Shown in pieces: positions 18,899 through 28,330 of a stretch of DNA of 64,000 nt. This DNA comes from Glebionis coronaria (taxonomy: Eukaryota > Streptophyta > Magnoliopsida > Asterales > Asteraceae). The stretch is taken from assembly GCA_025667525.1 (NCBI GenBank), contig CM046875.1, positions 434,818,617 to 434,882,616 on the forward strand, in the 5' to 3' direction. How positions within the stretch are numbered: the first letter of the stretch is position 1; every line of letters starts with the position of its first letter. The notes beneath the pieces were generated by a model. It had not been told where the DNA came from. It worked only from the letters and a program-made list of their open reading frames with translations, and made no database searches. The position numbers were made by a program, and so were the translations under genes.

Positions 18899-21800
18899 TG
18901 ATATGAGCTTAAATACTCATATCATTTGTATCTAAAAACGATGAATAAATGCATGAAATGTATGAAATATGCCTTGTATTGCATTGTTTGTTGTTTCGTG
19001 TGTGTAGGTACCAAAGAAACGAAAACCGGCGAAACTGACACGAAGTTTGAAGAAAAGTTCAATAAAGCCAATAACGAGCTCGATTTTAGCGGATTTGATA
19101 TTTATGAAGGATTATGGGCCAAGTGGGTCCCACATTTGGAATAATGGGCTCAAAAGCCCATTTATGGAATAAGTTATTCATTTTAACCGGATTGCCCATA
19201 ACTAAGCCCATTTACTTAATTGAAATGATCACATTTGGATTAAATGGTCAAAAGCCCAAATTGCTAATAAGGAACCTTAAATCGTTGAGATAATTGGGCT
19301 TTATTATCCATTTGGTCAAACGAAGAAGGAAAGTAAATAACGTTTTGTTATTTCATTCATTCAGTCAACAAAACCCACACACGTTTATTTACTCAATAAC
19401 TCACACACTCTTTATTATTATTTTTCCTTCGATACGTTCTATGTATCTTCCCCTTCTTTCAACCCCAAATAAAACCAGTCACTTTACTATTCCTCCAAAA
19501 CCCTAAAAATACAAATCAATAATAATTTGGGGGTTTCATTTGGAGCGTGTGATTCACACCAGGGGGAATAAATCCCCCACTTTTTCGGAGAGTATAGATG
19601 GAGAGAAGCAAGTGACGTGGCAAAGATTCATTGGCTGTGACAGCAAATATTCCCCAATCCTCCAATAATAAAAGGCCAGATCATCACTAAACTAGCACAA
19701 CTAGCACACTCGGATGCCACGTTGGCGATCCGTGTGCTAGTTGGTTCATCTCAACCGTTTGATCAAGATGAGAGAGAAGAATAGAGAAATTGATGGCCAA
19801 GATTGAAGATTCTTCCTCAACAACCTCACCAAGAAGGTTGGGGGTTAGCCTATAAAAACCCTCCCATATTTCTATATTTTCCATCCCATTTTTATTTTTA
19901 GAGTTATTCTGCTAAAACAGGTTTAGGAAATTAATGTAATATTTCTTTTAAAAAGTATTGTATTATGAGTTTTTAATATTAATAAAAAGTTTGTTTCATT
20001 ATTTTTTTCTAATACTGTTAAAGTTAATTTGCTATTAATCTTCTCTAAATCTATTGTTTGGATGATTCGGATGTTATCTGATTTAAGCTTGTTAATAACT
20101 TTTTTCATTTAATTAAAATAAAAATTGGGGAATAAACTTCCCCACTGAAAGTTTATATCAAACTGGTTCGATGGGTTGATGATCTGATTCGAAGGAAGTC
20201 GATGATGAATGGTGTTAAATGGTGGTGTTGATTCGGTTAACTATATCAGCTCAGCGCTGCACCTCTTCTCAACGGTTTTCTACATTAGGTGAGTTTCTAG
20301 TTTAAATTTATTTTTAATCTATATTTTAGGTCTAATCTGTTTTGAGATTTGGATATTATTGAAGTTGAATTGACTGTGTTAGATAATTTGTTAGCTAGTT
20401 ATGAGTTTGAAGTTTTCTGTTATTTAACCTGAGTTTTAGTATGATAATGTTTAGTTGATAATGTGTTATAAATCTGCTTAGATGATAGATCTGTTTTTTT
20501 AGGTGTATGAATCTGTTTGGATCAATTTGCTAAAGTTGACAGTTCTGTTGTAGAAGCTTAAACTGATTCATATAATGCTATCACGATTTATTTATAGGAT
20601 GTTGTTTAATTTGAATGTATCCGCTGAATCTATGATGAACGAATGAACCTGCTGTGTTTATTTGCCTTTACCTGTTTGAGATCTGCTAGTTTTTATAGGT
20701 ATCAGTTTTGTGTTGTTTTGTTGGCATCTGATCCTGTTAACTGCAAAATATCAGTGTTAGGAAATTAGTTTGTTTGTAAGTCATTAAGATTTTACTTAGT
20801 TTTTATTTTAAATAATGTGATTGAATCATTTTACATGTTTGTGTCTGCTGATAAAACTAGGTGGTTGATTTTAGTAGTAATGCTGCAATCTTAATGTGAT
20901 TTTAGTCATAATTGCGATCAATTTACATGATTGTGTCTGCTGATTTTTGTTTGTTGTATTTATGCCGAATGTTGAGTTTATTTATCCATAGTTGTTTGTT
21001 ATTTAGATGTTTAAGCATGCTGAAATTTATCAGATTACCAAACCTATTGTTTGGTAACTGATACTTTGTATTCTGTCATAATATATCATTCAATTTAGTC
21101 ACCTCCTGTGACGTTTAAATTTCTACTGTAAAAAAGTCATAACTGTGACTTCTATTTACTTTTACTCTGTCAAAAAAATTATTCACAAAAAATGGTCCAC
21201 TATGGGACTTGAACCCGAGACCTCTCGGTTAACAGTCATACGATCTTACCATCTCAGCCAGCTAGTTGTTTTTGTTTTAAAATTGTTTGTGTAATTAATA
21301 TAGCTTAGTTAATAGTAGCTGTCAGTTTTAATTAGATTTATTGTCATTGTTTTCATTTAGTCTATTTTAATTATTAGATTTATAAAATTACTTTTATAAA
21401 GTTTTAATATAATTAATCAATAAAAAAAATAAAAAAGATACTTTATTATTTTTAGAAAGTTAAATGATTTTAAAATTAGTTTTTAGATAAATTAGATCTT
21501 AATTAATTTACTTTTAAATAAATTAGTTTTAAAATATGTTTAATTTACAAAAAGTAAAAGTTCTATTTTTAATAGATTTAAAATAGTTTTTTTAAATTAG
21601 TTTTTAAAAATAGTGTAAAAGTATTAAATAAGTTTTACTTAAATAGATTTTTTTTAAATAGTTTAAATTTTTACGTAGCTTTAATTTAAATAATTGTTTT
21701 TAGATTAAATGGGAAACGATTCATGCACTTAGGATTTAAATTTGGTAGAATTAATATTAGTTTAAAAATCGAAAACCCATTCAAGTCGATTGTCCAAATC

Positions 21801-21982
21801 AAAGCGAAACGTCTCAAATTCACTCGATCTTCGTGTACAACGAACTTGGTTCGCCATCGTGTTTAATTTAATCCGTCTTTGGTAATTTTAGTCTATTATT
21901 TTTTCCTAAAGGTAATTTTCTAATTTACCCTATACCGTATCTTAATTAGCACATATACAATCCACCACATACATCAACACCA
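18899..21982 (+). repeat. 3' LTR of Athila A (3084 bp)
   Basis: It is the near-identical partner of 9683-12755, with the same TGATATGAG start, TATA box (19851-19857), tRNA-like segment (21194-21268) and ACATCAACACCA end. Differences are single substitutions and small indels, for example an extra ttctactgta near 21120. The TSD gcagt follows at 21983-21987. Confidence 0.95.
21194..21268 (-). other. tRNA-like segment, antisense in 3' LTR of A
   Basis: This is the second copy of the unit at 11966-12040, with the B box (GGTTCAAGTCC on the minus strand), the CTGTTAA loop and a T-run just after GTGGACC (plus A-run 21187-21192). Motifs and terminator are unchanged between the two LTRs, as expected for copies made at integration. 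Confidence 0.6.
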
Positions 21983-22598
21983 GCAGTATGCGTTTATGTA
22001 TTGACTATCGTGAGCTGAATAAGATCACGATCAGGAACCGTTATCCACTGCCACACATAGATGACATGTTTGACCAACTACACGACGCCAAACATTTCTC
22101 TAAGATCGATCTGAGATCTGGCTACCATCAGTTACGGGTGAAAGAGCAGGATCTCTCCAAGACTTCTTTCTGTACACGTTATGGACACTACGAATTCGTA
22201 GTCATGCCATTTGGACTTACCAATGCACCAACAGTTTTAATGGATCTCATGAACCGTGTCTTTTATGAGTTTCTGGAAAAGTTTGTTATCGTCTTCATTG
22301 ATGATATCATGATATTCTCAAAATCCAAGGAGGAACACGAAGAACAACTTCATACAGTATTATAGATATTTTGTCAAAAGCAGTTGTATGCCATGTTCTC
22401 CAAGTGTGAATTTTGGCTAAGCAAGGTGGCATTTTTGGGCCACAATGTCTCCGCAGAAGGCATAACCATGGATCCTGCAAAGGTTGAGGCTATCACCAAA
22501 TGGCCGAGACCAACTTCAGCCACAGAGGTTCGCAACTTTCTGGGTCTAGCTGGTTACTACCACAGGTTTATGGAGAATTTCTCATGACTAGTACTGCC
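21983..22598 (+). pseudogene. Tekay E RT core
   Basis: After the TSD the frame resumes with [20 protein letters not shown], then [40 protein letters not shown], and the catalytic box [11 protein letters not shown] (about 22291-22323; Asp-Asp present). A TAG at 22363 interrupts, then [20 protein letters not shown] and [13 protein letters not shown] complete the RT thumb and connection. A TGA at 22585 follows. Both stops sit where CAG and CGA codons are common in this family, so C-to-T decay is likely. Confidence 0.95.
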
Positions 22599-22599
22599 T

Positions 22600-23142
22600 T
22601 TGACCAAACTGATGCGCAGGGGGAGAAATTCGCTTGGACTAATGAACGAGAGAGGAGCTTTAAAGAACAAGCAGAAGTTGGTATCCGCACCTATTTTTAC
22701 TCTCCCGTCTAGCACATGTGGATTTCAGATCTATAGTGATGCTTCAGGGAAAGGTCTTGGTCGTACTCACAACTTGGAGCTTGCGGCAGTTGTCTTTGCA
22801 CTTAAGATTTGGAGACACTACCTGTATGGTGAATCGTGTGACATCTTCACAGATCACAAAAGCCTCAAGTATATCTTCACGCAAAGAGAGCTTAACATGA
22901 GGCAAAGGAGATGGTTGGAGCTGTTGAAGGATTATGACATTATTCTTCAGTATAATCCCGACAAGGCGAATGTAGTGGCAGATGCTCTTAATAGGAAGTC
23001 GGGTATGATCAACGGCATTAAGATAGAGGAGGAAATCATACGTGACTTGGAACGACTGGACATCGAGTTTATGGTACGTGGACAACATGGCTACTGGGCT
23101 AATCTTAGAGTTGAGCCTGACTTACTCTCTAGGATCAAGTAA
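22600..23142 (+). pseudogene. Tekay E RNase H domain with internal deletion
   Basis: The catalytic neighbourhoods are visible: [11 protein letters not shown] (first Asp, about 22735), [20 protein letters not shown] (Glu) and [14 protein letters not shown] (Asp). Then comes the usual [20 protein letters not shown] and VADALNRK linker to integrase. About 20-25 residues normally between GLG and the LELA segment are missing (deletion near 22763), which would disable the enzyme. Confidence 0.9.
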
Positions 23143-23506
23143 GATCAGAAGGATGACGGCGTAATCTGGGCGATTATTCAGAACATAGACCAGCAGATGG
23201 AGTTTCAGATAGGTGATGACGATATCTTATGGCATGGCACTAGACTATGTGTTCCTGATGATCTTACAATCAAAGAGGCTTTTTGCTGACAGAAGCTCAA
23301 AGCTTCCCCTTCTTTATTCATCCTGGTTCCACCAAGATGTACCACGACATCAAGCAGCATTTCTGGTGAAGTGGCATGAACCAGGGCGTTGCTACCTTTG
23401 TCTTCAAATGTCTTACCTGCCAGCAGGTTAAGATTGAGCATCAACGATCTAGTGGTCTACTACAACCATTAGACATTCCAGAGTGGAAGTGGGACAAGAT
23501 TGTTAA
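23143..23506 (+). pseudogene. Tekay E integrase N-terminus, cut by Sirevirus D
   Basis: Two phases together give the HHCC zinc-binding region. Its histidines are in HPGSTKMYHDIKQHFW (about 23315-23370) and its cysteines in CLTCQQVK (about 23411-23434). Then SSGLLQPLDIPEWKWDKI follows, the segment before the catalytic core. The frame breaks at least twice (after 23142 and near 23280). The domain ends at the LTR of D (TGTAG at 23507); the candidate D target duplication is gttaa (23502-23506). Confidence 0.9.
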
Positions 23507-23951
23507 TGTAGTGATGCCTAAAAACGTTACTTGCATTTTTCGGCCTCACTTTGTTTTGATTACGAAAATATGTAAAAACAAGCATTTGCGAAAACAACGA
23601 AAAATGAATTCTTAAGTTCAAGTATTTTTCGTTTCAACCATTATCACTTAAGGTATGTACAAACAAGTACTCATCCTAATTAAGTGATCAAGGATTTAAT
23701 CTTTTCTTAAAACTCACTTTTATTAAGTGTAACAAGTTTTTATTAAACTTTATTTTTAAGAAAATGTTTTATTAAATTAATTATTTGAAAATTTGAAAAT
23801 GGCATATTCTATCTTGGTTTGGAATGTCCTTTTAAAATATTTTAATCACCAGATTTGAACCATACCACTAAAAGACAAAAATGAGCAGAGTCTACTTCGG
23901 TGGCTCCTTAAGTGGCTATGCGGTTCCTTATCGATAAGGAACCGCGGGTAG
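23507..23951 (+). repeat. 5' LTR of D, left part
   Basis: It starts TGTAGTGATGCC, whose TGTAG mirrors the CTACA at the LTR right end (55112). No reading frame or tRNA-like unit was found; the part is AT-rich until the palindrome at 23920-23945. It is interrupted at 23951 by Athila C; ggtag (23947-23951) is the duplicated target and reappears at 54321-54325. Total LTR length without C is about 1.23 kb. Confidence 0.85.
23920..23945. promoter_or_regulatory. Perfect 26-bp palindrome in LTR of D
   Basis: GCGGTTCCTTATC is followed directly by its exact reverse complement. Palindromes with CGG/CCG arms upstream of the TATA box are described for Sirevirus LTRs; here the TATA box (54369-54376) would lie only about 55 bp downstream in the uninterrupted LTR. 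Athila C inserted six bases after the palindrome. Confidence 0.85.
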
Positions 23952-24122
23952 TGGTGGTAGTAAATTCACACTCGTTTAGGAAAACGAGGTAAAAGCGGTA
24001 AGTATTAAGTGTTCGTTTAGGAAAACGAAAGCATTTATGACCCTTTGTGTGGGATCGTTCTCAAGGAGGCTTGGTGTGTGTGTTAAGAAATCATTAACTT
24101 TGAGATTAATATTGATGGGAAT
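23952..24122 (-). repeat. 3' LTR of C, first 171 bp (plus-strand left end)
   Basis: The plus strand starts TGGTGGTAGTAAATTCACAC and matches 50703-50880. It breaks off at ggaat (24118-24122), where B starts, and continues at 38988. Confidence 0.95.
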
Positions 24123-25761
24123 TGAAATTAATTAAGTTCGTTTAATTCTCAATTCTTAACAAAATGAAAGGCCTAAAAATATCGAGCTTTTAATTGTTCT
24201 TGGTTGTTAAGGATATTTGGAAGTCTATGTCTAATTCAATCAACACGTAAAAAGAGGAAAATATTAAGGATACGTATCCGTAAAACAAAGTGCACGTACC
24301 AATTACTATTCACTAAGTACAAATCTTTAATGCATAAAAAGTAAATTGCTTGAATGTAAACTAAATGAAAGTAAAAGGACTAAAATGTAAAATTCAGAAA
24401 CTACAAGGACAAAATATGTAAAAAGTAACAACAAGTAACAAACTTAACAAAATTACCAAACTTTCTAACTGAAAATGTAACAAACTGAAACTAGAAGGAC
24501 CAAGTTTATGCAAACCCTAAAAACTATGACAATTAGCACTGAATGCAAACACTAGCAAAGAACAAGGACCATTGTGCAATTAAATGGGAAATTATATAAA
24601 AAACGGGTAAACTAAAATGAATAAGCTGGATTGAGCTTATTAATGAACCAAATTAAGTCTGGTTTGTTTTAAACTGCTTAAAATGGAAAATAAGCTAGGC
24701 CATTAACAAGAATCTGCTTAAAAGCTTGAATATCACAAATCAGCTTATTTCAATAAGCCATGATTAGGCTAATTTGAAAACAAGACAACCACAAATCGAT
24801 TTTATTGATGAAACTGATTAATCAACTAACAAGAAGCTTGGAATGTCTTTTAAAATGAAAAATGGTCCACTGAATAAGCCAGAATCAATAATTAAGCAAA
24901 AATGAGCTTATTTGACCAACGCTGACCAAAATTCCAAAAAGCTAAAAATCACAGAATCCACTCAAGACATGTTGGCAATAAGATTTGTGAAAGAAAATTA
25001 ACAAGTTTATGAAGTAGAAATGGAGATCTAGTAAAACAGTTTGGACTTGATTGCAAAAACTGACTTTTGCTAATAAGCTAACTGAAAAGCTGATTTCTAA
25101 TTGAAAACTTAAAACTGTATAATTTCCTCTTAAACACTGAAACTTCAAATGTTGAACTACAAGTTGAAACAAGTTTGAGGCAATTTCATCCAGTAATGAA
25201 GAAATGATAAAGCATCAAAGTTAGCTAGTTTGACTGATGAACTACTTAAAAATCTTGACCCATACTTTTTAACTACCGATTGCCTTTTTGAAAACTATCT
25301 TGACCACAAAACTCTACTAAAATGTTTACACTATATGGCCAAATGTAAATGAACACAATTCAACTAGTTTAACAAACTCTAATCACCAAAAATCATCTAT
25401 ACCAAACACTACTTAAGAAATATGTATAAGACTTCTTCAAAGAAGATTTGAGCACAAGTTTAAGACAGGTTTAGACTCTTATTAGGACTTGTTTAGATGA
25501 CCAAATGAGGTATGTTTGGACTGAAAACAAGCAAGTAAACAGACTATATCACAACATGAAACTAATGAGTAAAGACTGATGAAAATGCTAATTGAAATCA
25601 AGTAAAGCTAGGATTAAAGCTGTAAGATCACTCAACAACTATCAAACTAACACAATTATGCTACAGTTAAGCTAAGAACACATTCAGATAAGCAAGTAAA
25701 CTTTATTCTAGGAATTAAGCATGCAAGTACACTTGAGAGGAACTAAAAACAAAAAATTGAT

Positions 25762-28059
25762 ATGGGGGATGATAAAGCTCCTGGTCCGGATGGTTATTCG
25801 GCTTGTTTCTTTAAGGAGGCTTGGCATATTGTGGGGGACGATGTTACTAAAGCGATAAAGGAGTTCTTTACGAATGGTGTTCTTTTGAAAGAACTCAATC
25901 ACACGGTTATTGCTTTGATTCCTAAGATTAAGTCGCCTATGAGAATTAATGATTATAGGCCTATCTCGTGTTGTAATGTCCTTTTTAAATGCATTAGTAA
26001 AATTATTTCTAATCGCATGAAAGAAGGTCTTACTCACTTAGTTAGCCTTAATCAATCGGCTTTTGTTCCGGGTAGACGTATCTCGGATAATATTCTCCTT
26101 ACGCATGAATTAATGCATAATTATCATTTGGACCGTGGTATCCCTAGATGTGCGTTTAAGGTGGATATTCAAAAAGCTTATGATACGGTGGATTGGAGTT
26201 TCTTACGGAATATTCTTATTGGGTTTGGATTTCATTCTCGTATGATTGCTTTGATTATGGAATGTGTTACTTCTACTTCTTATTCCATTAGCATTAATGG
26301 CGAGTTACATGGATACTTTCGTGGGAAACGTGGTCTTCGTCAAGGTGATCCTATGTCCCCTTATTTATTTACTCTTGTTATGGAAGTGCTTACCCTTATG
26401 TTGAATCGTCGGGTGAAGGATTTGGGCAGTTTTACATTTCATAAGCATTGTGATAAGCTTAATATTATTAACCTATGCTTTGCGGATGATTTGTTTCTTT
26501 TTGCTCATGGGGATGTGAGTTCAGCCCGTGTTATTATGGATTCGCTTGATGAGTTTAAGGATGTTTCGGGGCTTACTCCTAGTCTTCCTAAAAGTACGGC
26601 TTACTTTTGCAATGTGGTAAATCATGTTAAGCTTGGAATCCTTAATATTCTTCCTTTTGAGGAAGGGCGTCTTCCGGTTAAATACTTGGGTGTTCCTCTT
26701 GTTCCTTCAAGACTCATTTATCGTGATTGTGCCGAGTTGATGGAAAAGATGAAAGGAAGGATTAATGACTGGAAGAATAAATTTTTATCGTTTGCAGGAA
26801 GAACTCAACTTATCAGGTCCGTGTTAAGTTCTATGCATATTTTTTGGGCTTCGGTTTTTATTCTTCCGATTAACCTCATTTGTGAGCTTGAACAATGTAT
26901 GCGAGCCTTTCTTTGGTGTCAAGGCGACATGAAGAAGGGGAAGGCGAAGGTTGCTTGGGAGGTTCTTTGTGTTCCAAAAAAAGAAGGAGGCCTTGGTATC
27001 CGTCGCATTGAGCTATTTAATAAAGCTCTCATCGCTTCTCATATTTGGAATCTTGTTTCGGGTAAGGAGTCGTTGTGGGTTAGATGGATTCAATTATACA
27101 AACTAAAGGGCCGTTGTTTTTGGGATATTCCGCTTAGGGGTAATGTATCGTGGGGTTGGCGCAAAATATTACAAGTACGTTCTTTGGTTCGTCCTTATTT
27201 CTGGGCTCGTATCCGCAATGGTCATGATACATTTGCTTGGCTTAATAATTGGTGCTCGGTGGGTAATTTAGCAAGTTTTATATCTAACCGTGATATATAT
27301 TCAGCTGGATTTGATCGTAATGCTAAGGTTATTGATATTATTGCGAATGGTGAATGGACTTGGCCGAGAGATTGGTATGACAAGTACCAGTTTCTGGATA
27401 ATGTCCAGTTTCCAAATTTGGTCGATGCTCCTGATGTGGCTTTTATTCGCAATTATGATAATAACGAAGGTGAGTTTTCGGTTTTGGCGATTTGGAATTG
27501 CATTCGTTATAGGGGTGAGCAGGTTCGTTGGTGTGACATTGTGTGGTTTCCTGCTCATATTCCTCGTCATGCAATACATGTATGGCTTATTATTAAACGG
27601 AAATTAAAAACCCAAGATGTGTTACGACGATGGGATTTGGGTTCTACTACTTATCCTTTGGTGTGCCAGTTTTGTTCTCTTCAACCGGATTCGCATGAAC
27701 ATCTCTTTTTTGAGTGTTCATTTACGTCAAGAGTTTGGATGCATATGGTCTCCCTCACTTGCATCCAGAATATGACGTCTTCTCTTGACGATATTGTTGA
27801 GTTACTTATTGACCTGGGTGATTCAAAATCCTTGAGGACTGTTATTGGGAAGTTGGTTTTTGCTGCGTCGTGTTATTTTGTGTGGCAAGAGCGTAATGGT
27901 AGGCTCTTTAAGAAGAATTCGCGTACTGTTGAGCAGCTTATTGAGCTTATTACGTCCAATGTTCGCATGAAGCTGCTGTCTTGTTCCTTTAAGAAGTCTA
28001 CGCATGATATGATGTTAACTCATCTTTGGAAGCTCCCTCTTTCGTGTTTCAAAGTTTAG
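25762..28059 (+). CDS. LINE ORF2 fragment: reverse transcriptase plus zf-RVT
   Basis: The 765-codon open frame starts inside the RT domain (DDKAPGPDGY near the truncation point), so its first Met is not a real start. RT motifs in order: DYRPISCCNVLFKCISKII (about residues 74-92), AFVPGRRISDNILL, FKVDIQKAYDTVDW, RGLRQGDPMSPYLF (about 192-205), and the catalytic FADD at residues 240-243. The long RT-linked region follows (KYLGVPL, WKNKFLSFAGRTQLI). The C-terminal zinc-binding RVT domain has VCQFC (about 634-638) and HEHLFFEC. No RNase H follows. A full-length protein would nick the target, prime on it and copy the LINE RNA in the nucleus; this copy lacks the endonuclease. No stop or frameshift is visible. 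Confidence 0.93.
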   Translation: MGDDKAPGPDGYSACFFKEAWHIVGDDVTKAIKEFFTNGVLLKELNHTVIALIPKIKSPMRINDYRPISCCNVLFKCISKIISNRMKEGLTHLVSLNQSAFVPGRRISDNILLTHELMHNYHLDRGIPRCAFKVDIQKAYDTVDWSFLRNILIGFGFHSRMIALIMECVTSTSYSISINGELHGYFRGKRGLRQGDPMSPYLFTLVMEVLTLMLNRRVKDLGSFTFHKHCDKLNIINLCFADDLFLFAHGDVSSARVIMDSLDEFKDVSGLTPSLPKSTAYFCNVVNHVKLGILNILPFEEGRLPVKYLGVPLVPSRLIYRDCAELMEKMKGRINDWKNKFLSFAGRTQLIRSVLSSMHIFWASVFILPINLICELEQCMRAFLWCQGDMKKGKAKVAWEVLCVPKKEGGLGIRRIELFNKALIASHIWNLVSGKESLWVRWIQLYKLKGRCFWDIPLRGNVSWGWRKILQVRSLVRPYFWARIRNGHDTFAWLNNWCSVGNLASFISNRDIYSAGFDRNAKVIDIIANGEWTWPRDWYDKYQFLDNVQFPNLVDAPDVAFIRNYDNNEGEFSVLAIWNCIRYRGEQVRWCDIVWFPAHIPRHAIHVWLIIKRKLKTQDVLRRWDLGSTTYPLVCQFCSLQPDSHEHLFFECSFTSRVWMHMVSLTCIQNMTSSLDDIVELLIDLGDSKSLRTVIGKLVFAASCYFVWQERNGRLFKKNSRTVEQLIELITSNVRMKLLSCSFKKSTHDMMLTHLWKLPLSCFKV

Positions 28060-28330
28060 ATGCTGCTGGTGTTCTGCGTATGGTTCCTTCGAGGGGTAGT
28101 AGTCTATTTGTGTAGTTTATGCTGGTTTTTCCCTATTGGGGATATTGTTAGGGTTTTTTATTTGTAATATCGTTGGGGGTGTGTCCCATTACGATTTCTA
28201 GAGGTTCAGGCTTCGGGCTTGAGGTTAATGTGGTATTTCAGCCACATTCCTTTGTACTCAACTGATTTTTTGGTGTAATATATTTAACCGGGGACCTGGT
28301 CCCTTTTACCCAAAAAAAAAAAAAAAAAAA
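28060..28330 (+). other. LINE 3' UTR with terminal hairpin and poly(A)
   Basis: Just before the A-tail, GGGAC-CTG-GTCCC (28291-28303) can fold into a 5-bp stem, followed by cttttaccc and 19 A. Plant L1-type elements may use a 3' stem-loop for recognition by their RT; that is inference here. Confidence 0.7.

Larger units (their letters stand above)
9683..21982 (+). mobile_element. Athila-type element A, complete ends, no RT or integrase
   Basis: Two long LTRs (9683-12755 and 18899-21982) bound a 6.1-kb interior. The flanking 5-bp TSD gcagt (9678-9682 and 21983-21987) is perfect. The PBS (12761-12778) is the Athila type, and the PPT gcaagggggagttt lies just before the 3' LTR. The interior encodes gag and protease-like parts followed by an acidic ORF; no RT, RNase H, integrase or env-like sequence is present. 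Reverse transcription must have been supplied in trans. The LTR copies differ by a few percent as judged by eye, so the insertion is fairly young. Confidence 0.95.
4351..23506 (+). mobile_element. Tekay-like chromovirus E (Ty3/gypsy), interrupted
   Basis: The layout is 5' LTR (4351-7023), PBS (7028-7039), leader, gag, protease, RT, RNase H and the start of integrase. RT is interrupted by Athila A (9683-21982), and the frame resumes exactly after the TSD: ...KKKDGS ends at 9682 and [11 protein letters not shown] starts at 21988. Integrase is cut at 23506 by Sirevirus D. The integrase core, any chromodomain and the 3' LTR are not in the window. The PBS matches initiator-Met tRNA. The LTR family (TGTAAAACCC...GGTGTTACA) is the same as solo LTR H at 56328-59379. 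Assignment to Tekay rests on the long LTR and the gag and RT flavour; the chromodomain was not seen. Confidence 0.85.
25759..28330 (+). mobile_element. 5'-truncated L1-type LINE
   Basis: A 14-bp TSD (aaaaacaaaaaatt at 25745-25758 and 28326-28339) flanks an ORF2 fragment, a 250-bp 3' UTR and a 19-A tail (28312-28330). The LTR of B resumes on both sides. The endonuclease part of ORF2 and all of ORF1 are missing, which is the usual result of incomplete target-primed reverse transcription. The intact 765-codon frame suggests it is the most recent insertion in the stack. Confidence 0.93.

Noticed and set aside
25762..28059. A host gene for a reverse-transcriptase protein
   Set aside because: The 14-bp TSD, A-tail, 5' truncation inside RT and location within an LTR show it is a LINE insertion.
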